Shown: positions 8,594 to 18,555, counted from the first letter of the stretch. The stretch: 46,515 bases of DNA from Desulfurivibrio sp. (GCA_003605035.1 QZKJ01000032.1:1-46515), one strand, 5' to 3'. Numbers and translations are program-made. Notes: generated by a model from the sequence alone, not told the origin.

Positions 8594-9925
8594 TCACTGC
8601 CTCCTGATGCCGTGCTTGCCCATTTTGTAGCGCAGGACCCGCTCGCTGATGCCCAGGGAGTCGGCCGCCCTGGTCTGCACCCAGTCGTTTTTCTCCAGGG
8701 CGGCGACAATCATGTCCCGCTCCATGGCCTCCAGCCGCTCGCCGAGATTGCCCTGCTCGCTTGCCTTGTGATAGCGCATTTCCGCCGGCAGGTCCGCCAT
8801 GCGCACCACCGGGCCCCGGGCCATGGTCACCGTCCGCTGGATGAGATGCTCCAGCTCGCGCACATTGCCGGGAAAGGGGTATTTGATCAGGGTGGCCAGG
8901 GCCTCCGGGTCAAAGCGCACCGGCCGCAGGCTGTAACGCTCAAGGAAGAAGTCAACCAGCTGGGGAATATCCTCTTTGCGGTTTCTTAAGGGCGGGATGT
9001 CAATTTCCAGGACATTGAGCCGGTAATAGAGGTCTTCCCGAAACTTGCCCTCCGCCACCTGCTGCCGGAGATCGCGGTTGGTGGCGGCCAGCACCCGCAC
9101 GTCCACTTCGATATCCGCCTCGCTGCCCACCCTGCTGATCTTTTTTTCCTGCAGGGCCCGCAGCAGCTTGGCCTGCAGGGTCAGCGGCAGCTCCCCCACT
9201 TCGTCAAGGAACAGGCTGCCGCCCTGGGCCAGTTCAAAGCGTCCCTTCCTTTTAGCGGAGGCGCCGGTAAAGGACCCTTTTTCATGGCCGAAAAGCTCCG
9301 ACTCAAAAAGGTTCTCCGGGATGGCCGCGCAGTTCACCTCGATAAAGGGGGCCTGGCTGCGGCTGCTGAGCAGGTGAATGAGGTGGGCGATGAGTTCCTT
9401 GCCCGTGCCGGTCTCGCCGCTGATGAGCACCGTCCAGGGCGTCTGGGCGACCCTTTGTACGGTGGACAGCAGCCGGCGCATGGCCGGGCTGTCGCCGATG
9501 ACCTGCAGCGGCAGGCCCTTGCTGCTGTCGATGGTTTCGGCAATGGCGGCCACATCTTCCTCCGTGGCCAGCTGCTGCTCGATGTTTTCTATCTTTTCCA
9601 GCAGCTCCAGCAGGTCTACCGGTTTTTCCAGAAAATCATCGGCCCCGAGCCGCATCACCCTGACCGCGGTCTCAACCGCGCCATAGGCAGTGATCATGAT
9701 GGCGCGCATGAACGGGTTGATCTCCTTCATCCGGGCCAGCAGCTCATCGCCGTTCATGCCCGGCATCTTATGATCAAGCAGGGCCAGCTGGATCGGATAA
9801 GCGCTGAAAATCTCCAGGGCCTCGGCGCCGTCGGCCGCGCTGAAAACCTGATAGCCCTTTTTTTCCAGAAAGCCTTTCAGGGTCTCGCGCTGCAATTGCT
9901 CATCATCAACAACAAGGATCTTCAT
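8594..9925 (-). CDS. NtrC-family sigma54-dependent response regulator
   Basis: 443 residues from MKILVVDDEQLQ; this internal ATG (9925) is chosen because it begins exactly at the receiver domain and has a GGGAT ribosome site. REC (about 1-120) has the phospho-acceptor in LLDHKMPGM and TAYG; the AAA+ domain (about 145-380) has Walker A GETGTGKE, the sigma54-contact loop GSFTGA and Walker B GGSLFLDEVGELP; a Fis-type helix-turn-helix ends the protein (TRAADSLGISERVLRYKM). It should activate sigma54 promoters when phosphorylated. The likely partner is the histidine kinase 260 bp upstream on the same strand. Target genes cannot be read from the window. Confidence 0.9.
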   Translation of the reverse strand: MKILVVDDEQLQRETLKGFLEKKGYQVFSAADGAEALEIFSAYPIQLALLDHKMPGMNGDELLARMKEINPFMRAIMITAYGAVETAVRVMRLGADDFLEKPVDLLELLEKIENIEQQLATEEDVAAIAETIDSSKGLPLQVIGDSPAMRRLLSTVQRVAQTPWTVLISGETGTGKELIAHLIHLLSSRSQAPFIEVNCAAIPENLFESELFGHEKGSFTGASAKRKGRFELAQGGSLFLDEVGELPLTLQAKLLRALQEKKISRVGSEADIEVDVRVLAATNRDLRQQVAEGKFREDLYYRLNVLEIDIPPLRNRKEDIPQLVDFFLERYSLRPVRFDPEALATLIKYPFPGNVRELEHLIQRTVTMARGPVVRMADLPAEMRYHKASEQGNLGERLEAMERDMIVAALEKNDWVQTRAADSLGISERVLRYKMGKHGIRRQ

Positions 9926-10120
9926 AGCCCATCCCTTTATTTTCAATCGCCAAGCGGCATAACTACTCAAGTTGTTCAGACTATCAGGTGTTTAGATTAA
10001 AATCTGTTCACAAAAAAGGCGAAATCAAGAGGCAAAGCGGGCCTCATCCGGGAGTTTTCCATCACTGACAGACTAAGCCGTGTCTTCAAAAATAACAGTA
10101 ACAGCGAAATGCTGTAAAAG

Positions 10121-10172
10121 GGGCCGTAACGAAGCAGTCAAAAAGTAATGGTTATTTCTTTAACGGTCCCTA
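10121..10172. repeat. Hairpin repeat, family A copy 1
   Basis: An inverted repeat with GGCCGTAACGAA on the left and TTCTTTAACGGTCC on the right, enclosing GCAGTCAAAAAGTAATGGTTA. It matches the element at 19437-19490 in both arms and part of the loop (TCAA...AAG...GGTTATTTC, then CCTAA after the right arm). It lies just downstream of the kinase gene, between kinase and regulator. Confidence 0.6.
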
Positions 10173-10184
10173 AACACCTAGAGA

Positions 10185-11735
10185 CTATCCACCTGAGCAG
10201 CCAACAAGCGGCAGGGTGATCACTGCCCGGAAAATGTCCTGCTCCGGGACGGCGAGCTCCAGGCTGCCCTCATGGGCCTGGGCGATGCGGCGGGCAATGG
10301 GCAGCCCAAGGCCGGTGCCCCGGGTTTTGGTGGTAAAATAGGGTTCAAGCAGCTGGCTGAGGTTGTCCACGCTGCCCCGGGGCATGGCGTTGTCAATGCT
10401 TATGCGCGCCTGATTGTTTTCCATGATGCTGGTGACAGAGATATAGCCTCCGGCTGCTTGGGCCTCCACCGCGTTTTTGATGATATTTTCAAAGAGCTGG
10501 CCCAGCAGTTCCGCGTCGCCCGGCACCGCTTGGGCAAGTTGGCCGTGCCGGGAGACGCTGATATTTTTGCCCTCGCACTGCGGTTTGTAGAGCAGCAGAA
10601 TGGTGTCAATGAGCTGCGCCAGATTGACCGGATCGCGTCTGGCAGTCATGGGCCTGCTGTAGCGGAGCAGATCACTGACAATGGTATTGGTGCGTTTGAC
10701 CGCCTGGCGCATGCTGGCCGCCAGTTCCCGGTGTTCCGGCCGCAGTTCGTCGGCCTCCAGCTCAATGCGCTGCAGCCCCATGCTGATGGCATTCAAGGGA
10801 TTTCTGATCTCATGGGTGATGGTGGCCGTGGCCCGGCCCAGGGCCGCGTCCTCCCGTTCCCTGGCCAGTTTTCTTTCAAAATCGGTTATTTTCTGTAAGT
10901 AAGCGCTCTGATAACGGTAAAGCAGCCAGGAAAAGAAGACCCCCAGGCAGGCGAGCACCAGGGAGAAGATCAGCACATTGCGCCAGATCTGCCGAACCCG
11001 CATGGTGTACAGGCTGGCATCAAAACCGACCAGCAGCGCCGTGTCGCCGGCGCTGATGCGCTGCTCGAGCACCATGGCGGCCGGCGGACCGTCCGCCCCG
11101 CTCTCATCGATTTTGACGTAGCTGATGCCCGGCAGGGCGGCAAGGGCCTTGAGCAGGGCCGGCATGCGCAGCTGCCGGTGCAGCTCCTCGATATGGGCGG
11201 CGGAAAAGCCCAGCATGATGCAGCCCTTTTCCGGCCGGGGCCAGCTCATGACATAGAGGTTTTTTTCCGGCAGATAATCAAGTGCGGCTTTGTCGCAGGG
11301 GCGGGGGGGCAGCAGCGCGGCGCCGCTGCTGACCGTGCTGCGGCCTTTTACGTCACGCCCGATGCGGATGGCGGCCAGCCCGGTCTCTCCGGCAAAGGCC
11401 TGCAGTTCCTCGGCGGAAAACGGTTCCACTGAGTCAAGGTAGTCGATGAATCTGGCGGTATTGGCCAGAAAGGTCTTGATGGTCTGCTGCAGGGCGTTTT
11501 CCGCCAGCCGCACGGTGCGGGTGTTCTGTTCAATGACGCTGCTGACCACCCGGGAATGCTCCCGGGCATAATTCTGGAAGTTGCGGCGCAGTTGACCGAT
11601 CTGCCACAGGGAATAGGCAAGAACAATAAAAATCAGCCCGCCGATGACCAGCAGGTTGAGTTTCCAGGAGGGACCCAGGGGAGCGGGGTCCGGCGGCGGA
11701 TGGCGGCCGTCTGTTTCCGGGACGCTGCCGGTCAT
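10185..11735 (-). CDS. Membrane sensor histidine kinase
   Basis: 516 residues. A short proline-rich N-terminus is followed by a membrane segment (LNLLVIGGLIFIVLAYSLW), a periplasmic region of about 190 residues, a second membrane segment (VLIFSLVLACLGVFFSWLLY), HisKA with ATITHEIRNPLNAISMGLQR and an HATPase domain with NIIKNAVEAQ and a GTGLGLPIARRI G-box. No HAMP or PAS is obvious; a short coiled linker (KITDFERKLAREREDA) joins membrane and kinase parts. It is the probable partner of the NtrC-type regulator downstream. Its start overlaps the stop of the small exported protein gene by four bases (ATGA), so translation is coupled. Confidence 0.88.
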   Translation of the reverse strand: MTGSVPETDGRHPPPDPAPLGPSWKLNLLVIGGLIFIVLAYSLWQIGQLRRNFQNYAREHSRVVSSVIEQNTRTVRLAENALQQTIKTFLANTARFIDYLDSVEPFSAEELQAFAGETGLAAIRIGRDVKGRSTVSSGAALLPPRPCDKAALDYLPEKNLYVMSWPRPEKGCIMLGFSAAHIEELHRQLRMPALLKALAALPGISYVKIDESGADGPPAAMVLEQRISAGDTALLVGFDASLYTMRVRQIWRNVLIFSLVLACLGVFFSWLLYRYQSAYLQKITDFERKLAREREDAALGRATATITHEIRNPLNAISMGLQRIELEADELRPEHRELAASMRQAVKRTNTIVSDLLRYSRPMTARRDPVNLAQLIDTILLLYKPQCEGKNISVSRHGQLAQAVPGDAELLGQLFENIIKNAVEAQAAGGYISVTSIMENNQARISIDNAMPRGSVDNLSQLLEPYFTTKTRGTGLGLPIARRIAQAHEGSLELAVPEQDIFRAVITLPLVGCSGG

Positions 11736-12160
11736 GGCACTTCATGGTCCGGGGGTGGAGGGGGCGGCGGATTCATGAAGCAGCGTTTGCGGATGCGCGA
11801 GCGTACTCCAGTCGAGTCATGTCCGTGCCGCCAGCCGGGACCGGTGATGCGGCTCGCCTGCAGGCGGTTTCCCTCTTCCCCGCTCAACTCGCCCCACACC
11901 TGGATGATGCGCTCCGGAGCAGCACAGGGAGGAATGAAGTCGGCTGAGATGATATAGATCTTTTCCTCCTGCGGCTCCCCAACCGGGGCCTGGCCAGGCC
12001 CCGGGCCCGGCGGCCGGTGCTGCTCCGGCTGGCGCGCGGCGAGGGTTATTTCGCCTTTTTCCCGGTCAATGGCGATGACCCTGCCTCTGAGAAAATATTC
12101 AGCCCGCAGCGGCACCGGCATGAGCAGGATGATGAGCAAAAGCGGAAGAATGACACGCAT
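11732..12160 (-). CDS. Small exported protein of unknown function, coupled to the sensor kinase
   Basis: 142 residues from MRVILPLLLIILLMPVPLRA, a clear signal peptide likely cleaved after the RAEY region; the ATG at 12160 has a strong AAAGGAG site, so the longer upstream frame is rejected. The mature part begins FLRGRVIAIDREKGEITLAA, suggesting a small beta-barrel, has a Pro/Gly/Gln-rich spacer and ends in a run of seven prolines (MNPPPPPPPD). There is one Cys near the C-terminus and one in FIPPCAAPE. I do not recognise a named family. Because it is translationally coupled to a membrane kinase, it may be a periplasmic ligand-binding or accessory protein for it; that is inference. Confidence 0.65.
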   Translation of the reverse strand: MRVILPLLLIILLMPVPLRAEYFLRGRVIAIDREKGEITLAARQPEQHRPPGPGPGQAPVGEPQEEKIYIISADFIPPCAAPERIIQVWGELSGEEGNRLQASRITGPGWRHGHDSTGVRSRIRKRCFMNPPPPPPPDHEVP

Positions 12161-12568
12161 GTATTTCTCCTTTATCTTTATACTCAACTTTCTGGCTTGA
12201 TCTATTTTGTCGAAATAACGATATTTTTGTGACATAGTTGCTGCTCTGATCTCCGTCATGGGAATTCAGGAGACAGGAGACAGAATTCAGAATGGTTGAT
12301 TTTATAACGTTTTATTCTGGCTCCTGACTTCTGGCTGCTGAATTCTCTGGAAACAAGCTCCGGGCAACCTGAACATATTTATTCAATTTCAACATGTTAG
12401 CACAACTCAGAAAGTTGAATGTATATAAAAGATTCAAGCAACTTCTGCGCCATCTGTGCCGGGTTTACCGGTTTGCGAGCGATTCGGCCTGGTTAGACCG
12501 GGTGGCCGGTGCGCTTGCCGGCCGGCCCGCTTCGACATTTTCCGTTCCCCTCGTCAAAAATGTCGAAA
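12161..12568. other. Intergenic interval with an inverted repeat
   Basis: No gene is seen in these 408 bases. The part next to 12160 is AT-rich and should carry the promoter of the exported-protein/kinase operon, though no convincing -35/-10 pair or sigma54 site stands out. An inverted repeat lies at 12262-12346. The GC-rich end (12480-12568) has CGACATTTT...AAAAATGTCG arms overlapping the end of the diguanylate cyclase gene. Confidence 0.5.
12262..12346. repeat. GAATTCAG...CTGAATTC imperfect inverted repeat
   Basis: The left arm GAATTCAGGAGACAGGAGAC pairs imperfectly with the right arm running TCCTGACTTCTGGCTGCTGAATTC, with an AT-rich loop (TTGATTTTATAACGTTTTAT). The arms consist of degenerate CAGGAGA units. 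It is non-coding and of the same loose AG/CT simple-sequence style as the tract at 1099-1197. Confidence 0.5.
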
Positions 12569-13831
12569 TCACAGGTCGGCAACAATCATATTCCGGCCGC
12601 CCTCCTTTGCTTCATAGAGATGGAAGTCGGCCTTTTTCAGCATGTGGTCCAGACTGTCCCCCAGCTTGGCAGTGATGCCGATGCTGACGGTAATCTTCAC
12701 CTCGCCCAGGCCTTCATCAAGCACCACCACCGAGTTCTCGATCTTGCGGCGCAGTTCGTCAAAAATTCGGAGCACCGAGGCCGTATCCATGTTGACCGCC
12801 AGGATACAGAACTCTTCCCCGCCGATGCGGGCGACGATGTCGGTTTTGCGCAGCCGGTTGCGCAGGATGTTGGCCACATGCTGCAGCACCCGGTCACCTG
12901 CTTCATGACCGTATTGATCGTTTACCTTTTTGAAGAAGTCAATATCCAGCATGGCGCAGACCAGGGTAAGGGCCTGGCGTTTGGCATTGGCGAACAGCTT
13001 TTCCCCGCTGATGAAAAAATATCTCCGGTTATGCAGGCCGGTGAGAAAATCCATCAGGGAGGTGGAGCGGAGCTGCTGGATATGTTCGATGTTTTCCACC
13101 AGCAGCCGCGCGATGCAGTAGAACTCTTCCGGCAGCAGGGTCTGTCTGACGATACAGTGGTTGGCGCCGTATTTGAGAAAACGGGCGGCCTTGATATGTT
13201 CGCCGGCGTACACCATGCCCATGATGGCCAGGTCTTCCTTGCCATAGTGCCGGCGGATTTTCTGGATCAGGGTGAGCCCGTCCATATCGTTGAGGTCCGA
13301 GGCGGTGATCACCAGCCGGATTTTCGGCTGGGTGGCCAGGATTTTCAGGGTCTCCCTGCCGGAATCGGCGGTGAGGACCTCGTAGCGCTGCACCCGCAGC
13401 AGGCCTGCTATTCTTTCCTGCTTTTCCGCATCCATGTCCGTCACCAGAACCTGGGTGGCCACATTTTTTTCCAGCCGGTCCAGCAGGGAGAGAATATACT
13501 CCATGCTCAGCACATCTTCCTTGAGGACATAATCAACCACATGGTATGACCAGACCGTTTGCCGCACCTCTTCACTGACATGGGCGGTAAAGACGATCAC
13601 CGGGATGTTTTTTTCGACCACCAGGGCAATGATCTCCCCCTTGTTCGCATCAGGCAGATTGAAATCGAGCAGGGCGGCGAAAATGGCATCACTTTCCCCG
13701 CTGGCCAGAAGCTCCCTGGTTTCCCGCAGGTTTGTCACCCAGGTGACGCTGTACTTGCCGGTTTTTTCCAGTCTTTTCTTAATCATCGTCCCGGTGGGCG
13801 GGCTGTCTTCAACGATGAGAATCTGTTTCAT
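12569..13831 (-). CDS. Diguanylate cyclase response regulator (REC-REC-GGDEF)
   Basis: 420 residues. The first receiver (about 1-120) has VEDSPPTG and a phospho-acceptor in LLDFNLPDA. The second receiver-like domain (about 125-240) reads LVITASDLNDMDG, where alanine sits at the expected aspartate position, so it is probably not phosphorylated. The GGDEF domain (about 255-420) has the active GGEEF signature, preceded five residues upstream by RKTD, the product-inhibition (I-site) RxxD. It should make cyclic di-GMP under phospho-control and feedback inhibition. Its start directly abuts the mnmG stop (13832), so the genes are co-transcribed. Confidence 0.88.
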   Translation of the reverse strand: MKQILIVEDSPPTGTMIKKRLEKTGKYSVTWVTNLRETRELLASGESDAIFAALLDFNLPDANKGEIIALVVEKNIPVIVFTAHVSEEVRQTVWSYHVVDYVLKEDVLSMEYILSLLDRLEKNVATQVLVTDMDAEKQERIAGLLRVQRYEVLTADSGRETLKILATQPKIRLVITASDLNDMDGLTLIQKIRRHYGKEDLAIMGMVYAGEHIKAARFLKYGANHCIVRQTLLPEEFYCIARLLVENIEHIQQLRSTSLMDFLTGLHNRRYFFISGEKLFANAKRQALTLVCAMLDIDFFKKVNDQYGHEAGDRVLQHVANILRNRLRKTDIVARIGGEEFCILAVNMDTASVLRIFDELRRKIENSVVVLDEGLGEVKITVSIGITAKLGDSLDHMLKKADFHLYEAKEGGRNMIVADL

Positions 13832-15697
13832 TTACAGCAACCCCTCTTTTTTCAAATGGACCTGCAGCACGGAAATGGCGGCAGGAGTGATCCCGGAAAT
13901 GCGGGAGGCCTGTCCCAGTGAGCGCGGCTTGATGCGGTTAAGTTTTTCCACCACCTCATGGGAAAGGCCGGGCAGGCCGGTGTAACCCATCTCTTCCGGC
14001 AGGCTGATATTCTCCAGTCTTTTAAAGCGTTCCACCTGTTCCTGCTGGCGCTGGATATAGCCTTCATATTTGACCTGCAACTGGACTTCCAGGGCAATCT
14101 GGTGATCCACGGCTATTTCCATGCCGGTAAGCGGACCCAGATCCGCCAGGGTCAGCTCCGGCCGGCGCAGCAGCGCGGCCATGGAAATCATCTGTTTCAG
14201 GGGGGCCTGGCCCGCGGCCGTGAGCCGCTGGTTGATGGCGTCAGCCGGTTTGACCCAGGTGTTGTTCAGCCAGGTGAAGGCGGTGGTGATGGCGTCTCTT
14301 TTCCGGCAGAAGGCGGCATAGGTGGCGTCATCCACCAGGCCGAGCCGGCGGCCGATCTCCCGCAGCCTGAGATCGGCATTGTCTTCCCGCAGCAGCAGGC
14401 GGTATTCGGCCCTGGAGGTAAAAAGCCGGTAGGGCTCCCTGGTGCCGCGGGTGACCAGATCATCGATGAGCACGCCGGTATAGGCCTGGGAGCGGTCCAG
14501 GACCAGCGGCTCTTCGGCCCGGCAGTACTGGACCGCGTTGATGCCGGCCATCAGCCCCTGGGCCGCCGCCTCCTCATAGCCCGAGGTGCCGTTGATCTGA
14601 CCGGCCAGAAACAGCCCGCCGAGGCGTTTGGTTTCCAGGGAAGGGTGCAGTTCCAGCGGATCAACATAGTCATACTCGATGGCATAACCGGGCCGGATCA
14701 GCTTGACCTGTTCCAGGCCTTTGATGCTGTGCAGCATGGCCAGCTGCACATCCACCGGCAGGCTGGTGGGAATGCCGTTGGGGTAAACCTCCACCGTGTC
14801 AAGCCCCTCCGGTTCGAGAAAGATCTGGTGGCGGATTTTTTCGGGAAAGCGCATGACCTTGTCTTCGATGGAGGGGCAGTAGCGGGCGCCCACGCCTTCG
14901 ATGATGCCGGTGTACATGGGCGAGCGGTCCGTGCCGGACCTGATGATCTCATGGGTCTGTTCATTGGTGTAGGTGATGTGGCACGGCCGCTGGGACAGTG
15001 GGGGCGCGCCGCTGGTGGCATAGGAGAAGAAGTTGGGCGGCTCGTCGCTGTACTGCGGCTCAAGACCCTCGTAGTTGATGGTGGTGCCGTCCAGCCTGGG
15101 GGTGGTGCCGGTTTTCATGCGGCCCATGGCAAAGCCCAGTTCCCGCAGGTTGCCGGCCAGGGAGATGGACGGGGCATCGCCTTGGCGGCCGGCGGGAAAT
15201 GATTTCAGGCCGATGTGAATCAGCCCGTTTAAAAAGGTGCCGGTGGCAATGACCACCGCCCGGCAGGACAGGGTTTCCTCCAGGGAGGTGACCAGCCCGG
15301 TGATTCTGCCGTTTTCCGTAAGCAGCCGGTCGGCAAAGGCCTGCCGGATGTCGAGGTTTTGCTGGTTTTCCAGCACCGACTTCATGCGCAGCCGGTAGAG
15401 CAGGCGATCGGCCTGGGCGCGGGAGGACCACACCGCCGGCCCTTTACTGGTATTGAGCCGGCGGAATTGGATGGCGGTGGCGTCGATATTTTTGGCCATC
15501 TCGCCGCCCAATGCGTCGATTTCCTTGACCAGGTGACCCTTGGCCAGCCCGCCGATGGCGGGATTGCAGGACATGGCGCCGATGGTGTCGGCATTGATGG
15601 TCAGCACCGCCGTCCGGCAGCCCATGCGGGCCGCCGCCAGGGCCGCCTCGCATCCTGCATGGCCGGCGCCGATGACGATGATGTCATAATCGTTCAT
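13832..15697 (-). CDS. mnmG: tRNA uridine-5-carboxymethylaminomethyl synthase MnmG (GidA)
   Basis: 621 residues, full family length. The N-terminal FAD-binding motif is [21 protein letters not shown]. The conserved segments [44 protein letters not shown] (here [11 protein letters not shown]) and [14 protein letters not shown] are all present. With MnmE it installs the cmnm5 group at U34 of certain tRNAs using FAD and methylene-THF. mnmE is not in the window. It overlaps the trkH stop/start junction by four bases (15694-15697) and is followed directly by the diguanylate cyclase gene, so housekeeping tRNA modification and potassium uptake share a transcript here. Confidence 0.95.
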   Translation of the reverse strand: MNDYDIIVIGAGHAGCEAALAAARMGCRTAVLTINADTIGAMSCNPAIGGLAKGHLVKEIDALGGEMAKNIDATAIQFRRLNTSKGPAVWSSRAQADRLLYRLRMKSVLENQQNLDIRQAFADRLLTENGRITGLVTSLEETLSCRAVVIATGTFLNGLIHIGLKSFPAGRQGDAPSISLAGNLRELGFAMGRMKTGTTPRLDGTTINYEGLEPQYSDEPPNFFSYATSGAPPLSQRPCHITYTNEQTHEIIRSGTDRSPMYTGIIEGVGARYCPSIEDKVMRFPEKIRHQIFLEPEGLDTVEVYPNGIPTSLPVDVQLAMLHSIKGLEQVKLIRPGYAIEYDYVDPLELHPSLETKRLGGLFLAGQINGTSGYEEAAAQGLMAGINAVQYCRAEEPLVLDRSQAYTGVLIDDLVTRGTREPYRLFTSRAEYRLLLREDNADLRLREIGRRLGLVDDATYAAFCRKRDAITTAFTWLNNTWVKPADAINQRLTAAGQAPLKQMISMAALLRRPELTLADLGPLTGMEIAVDHQIALEVQLQVKYEGYIQRQQEQVERFKRLENISLPEEMGYTGLPGLSHEVVEKLNRIKPRSLGQASRISGITPAAISVLQVHLKKEGLL

Positions 15698-17199
15698 GGT
15701 CTTTCCGTTTTGGTTTCATGTTTGAGCTGCCAGCGCAGGACCGGCTTTCGGGCCATGCGCCAGAAACCCGGAGTGAGCAGTACAGCCACCGGGTAGAGTT
15801 CCAGACGGCCGGCCAGCATGCAGAAACTGAGCACCACCTTGGCCAGATCGGGCAGGCCGCCGAAATTGCGGACCGGGCCTACCTCCTGCAGGCCGGGGCC
15901 GATATTATTCAAGGTGGCGATCACGGCCGTCATGCCGGTGAGCAGGTCAACGCCCAGGGCGGTAACGGCCAGGCTGGCCAGCAGGAAAAAGCAGCTGTAG
16001 AGGGCAAAGAAGCCGAGGATGGCGATCATCACCTCCTTGGGCACCTTCTGGCTGCCCAGCTTGATGGTGCCGACGGCCCTGGGGTGGACCAGGCTGTGCA
16101 GCTGCAGCCTGGCGTATTTGAAAAAAAGCAGGATGCGGACCACCTTGATGCCGCCGCCGGTTGAGCCGGCGCAGCCGCCGATAAACATCAGGGAGACCAG
16201 GATCATTTTGCAGGCCGGCGGCCACTGGTCAAAATCAGCGCTGCCGAAGCCGGTGGTGGTCTGGATGGAAACCACCTGGAAAAGGGTGTCGCGGAAGGCC
16301 AGGCTGACATTGTCATAAACGCGATGGCCCAGATTGGTTGCCATGATGAAGACGGTGGTGACAGCGATGAGCAGCACATAAAGCCGGAACTCCTCGTTGT
16401 GCCAGTAGTCTGATAATTTGCCGCTCATCAGCGCCCGGTGATGCAGGGAGAAGTTGATGCCCGCCAGGAACATGAAGACGATCAGCACATAGTGAATGTA
16501 GGAGGAGCTGAAATAGGCGGCACTGGCCGTGTGGGTGGAGAAGCCGCCGGTGGCCAGGCTGGCAAAGGCATGACACACCGCATCAAAGAAGGTCATGCCG
16601 CCCAGCAGCAGCAGCAGGATCTCGATCAGGGTGAAGAGCAGGTAGACTCCCCAGAGGATTCTGGCGGTGTCCTGGATGCGGGGGGCCAGCCGGTCCTTGG
16701 TGGGCCCTGGCATCTCCGCCTGAAACAACTGGGTGCCGCCCACCCCCAGCAGGGGCAGGATGGCCAGGGAAAGGACAATGATGCCCATGCCGCCGATCCA
16801 GTGGGTGGTGGAGCGCCAGAAGAGCATGCTGGGCGGCAGGATCTCCACCTCGTTCAATATGGTGGAACCGGTGGTGGTGAAGCCGGACATGGATTCGAAA
16901 AAACAATCTACATACGAGGGCATGGCGCCGCAGAAGTAAAAGGGCAGCGAGCCGAGGAAGGCCAGTCCCAGCCAGCTGAAGACTACCACGGCAAAGCCGT
17001 CGCGATAGCCGAGATCCTTTTCCGCCACAAAGGCTGCCACAATAAGGCCTCCCAGGGTGGCGCCGAGCAGGGAACAGCCCAGGAAGACCCGCACCATGCC
17101 GTCAGCGAAATACAGGCTGAAAGGGATGGGGGTGAGCAGAAAAAGGGAGATCAGGATAAGCAGTTTGCCGAGAATATTGAGAACGCCGCCGGTCCGCAT
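15694..17199 (-). CDS. trkH: Trk potassium uptake protein TrkH
   Basis: 501 residues, polytopic, with the four pseudo-repeat pore loops expected of TrkH/Ktr[15 protein letters not shown] (loop 1), ATGGFSTH (loop 2), [13 protein letters not shown] (loop 3) and a later [12 protein letters not shown] region (loop 4). It forms the potassium-conducting subunit at the inner membrane and is gated by TrkA. The trkA gene ends eight bases upstream on the same strand, so the two are one transcriptional unit. The ATG at 17199 begins [14 protein letters not shown], leading straight into the first membrane segment. Confidence 0.94.
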   Translation of the reverse strand: MRTGGVLNILGKLLILISLFLLTPIPFSLYFADGMVRVFLGCSLLGATLGGLIVAAFVAEKDLGYRDGFAVVVFSWLGLAFLGSLPFYFCGAMPSYVDCFFESMSGFTTTGSTILNEVEILPPSMLFWRSTTHWIGGMGIIVLSLAILPLLGVGGTQLFQAEMPGPTKDRLAPRIQDTARILWGVYLLFTLIEILLLLLGGMTFFDAVCHAFASLATGGFSTHTASAAYFSSSYIHYVLIVFMFLAGINFSLHHRALMSGKLSDYWHNEEFRLYVLLIAVTTVFIMATNLGHRVYDNVSLAFRDTLFQVVSIQTTTGFGSADFDQWPPACKMILVSLMFIGGCAGSTGGGIKVVRILLFFKYARLQLHSLVHPRAVGTIKLGSQKVPKEVMIAILGFFALYSCFFLLASLAVTALGVDLLTGMTAVIATLNNIGPGLQEVGPVRNFGGLPDLAKVVLSFCMLAGRLELYPVAVLLTPGFWRMARKPVLRWQLKHETKTERP

Positions 17200-17207
17200 G
17201 GCTGTCC

Positions 17208-18554
17208 TTATTCAAAAAAGGCTTCAACGCTGGAGATGGCATCCCTGGCAAAAAAGACCACCAGATTGTCGCCGGCCTGCAGTTTGGTCTCACCGGAAGG
17301 AATAATGACCTTCCCTTTGCGGACAATGGCGCCCAGCACGGCATTGCGCGGAAATTTCAGGGATTTCAGCGGGATCTCCTGAAATTTGGCCTTGTCGCTT
17401 ACCTGGATCTCCATCACCTCGGCGTCGCTGCCGAGCAGGGTTGCCACGGAGACGATTTTACCGCCGCCGCGCACAAAACGCAGGATCATGTTGGCCGCCA
17501 CCAGCCGCGGACTCAGGGCCACGTCAATGCCCAGTTTGCCGAGCAGGGGAATGAAGTCAGGGCGGGTGATTTTGGTGATGCACTTGCGCGCCCCATGGTG
17601 TTTGCTCAACAGACTTGAGAGGATGTTGGTGGTGTCGCTTTCCGTAACGGAAATGACCAGATCCGCCTGATCAATCCCCTCTTCCAGCAGGTCATGGGCC
17701 TCCAGACCGTCACAGTTGAGGACCACCGCGTGTTCCAGCTGGCCGGTGAGGAATTCGCAGCGTTGCGGGTCTTCTTCCACCAGGCTGACGCTGATTTTCT
17801 GCTTTTCCATGCGTTTGGCCACCATGTAGCCGATGGTACCGCCGCCGATGATGAAAACCCTTTTCGGCGCCTTGCTGGTGAAATGAAAGTGGGCTTCCAC
17901 CTGGGCAATGTCTTTTTTGCGGGCCACCAGATAAATCCGGTCGCCCGGCTCGATTTTGTCGTCACCCCGGGGGATGATGGTGTTGCCGCCCCGGCTGATG
18001 GCGACAATGAGAAAGTTGCTCTGCCGCTGCATGGCCTGCATTTTATGCAGGGTGATGCCCACCATGGGGTTGCCCTTGTACACCTCGTAACCCAGCAGTT
18101 CCACCTGGCCGCCGGCAAAATCCGCCACGGCAAAGGCATCGGAGAGCTGGCTTAAGGTCATGATCTCATCGGCCATGGCAATGTCCGGGCTGATGAGCAG
18201 GTCGATGTCCAGGGTTTTTTCGGTATGGGCCTCGCCGGCAACGTAGAAGTCTTCATTGCGCACCCGGGCGATGCGGCTGGCCACCTTGTACTGTTTGGAG
18301 AGGATGCAGGCGATGAGGTTGACCTCGTCACTGTCGGTCACGGCAATAAAGAGGTCGGTATTCTTGATGCCCGCCTCTTCCAGCACCCTGGCCGAAGCGG
18401 CGCTGCCGTGCACGGGCAGAATATTGAGGTCGCGTTCCAGCTTGCGCAGCTTTTTTTCGTCACGGTCGACCAGCACCACCTCCTGGCCTTCCACCGAGAG
18501 TTTTTCGCAGAGATGGTGGCCGACCTGGCCGGCCCCGACTATCATGATTCGCAT
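17208..18554 (-). CDS. trkA: Trk system NAD-binding regulatory protein TrkA
   Basis: 448 residues with two RCK units. The first Rossmann domain starts MRIMIVGAGQVGHHLCEKLS and includes VDRDEKKLRKLE; the second starts RVFIIGGGTIGYMVAKRME with VEEDPQRCE. Each is followed by a TrkA-C domain (about 145-215 and 365-445, with LVARKKDI and GDNLVVFFARD). It binds NAD(H) and gates TrkH from the cytoplasmic side. The methyltransferase gene upstream ends one base before its start, so the whole 12.6-19.4 kb block reads as one operon. Confidence 0.94.
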   Translation of the reverse strand: MRIMIVGAGQVGHHLCEKLSVEGQEVVLVDRDEKKLRKLERDLNILPVHGSAASARVLEEAGIKNTDLFIAVTDSDEVNLIACILSKQYKVASRIARVRNEDFYVAGEAHTEKTLDIDLLISPDIAMADEIMTLSQLSDAFAVADFAGGQVELLGYEVYKGNPMVGITLHKMQAMQRQSNFLIVAISRGGNTIIPRGDDKIEPGDRIYLVARKKDIAQVEAHFHFTSKAPKRVFIIGGGTIGYMVAKRMEKQKISVSLVEEDPQRCEFLTGQLEHAVVLNCDGLEAHDLLEEGIDQADLVISVTESDTTNILSSLLSKHHGARKCITKITRPDFIPLLGKLGIDVALSPRLVAANMILRFVRGGGKIVSVATLLGSDAEVMEIQVSDKAKFQEIPLKSLKFPRNAVLGAIVRKGKVIIPSGETKLQAGDNLVVFFARDAISSVEAFFE

Positions 18555-18555
18555 G

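Noticed and set aside
12540-12575. CGACATTTT/AAAAATGTCG stem as terminator of the cyclase gene
   Set aside because: It begins inside the coding end and lacks a proper T-run after the stem; at best weak.
12509-13549. 346-codon plus-strand open frame antisense to the diguanylate cyclase
   Set aside because: The minus-strand frame encodes complete REC and GGDEF motifs; no ribosome site for the plus frame.
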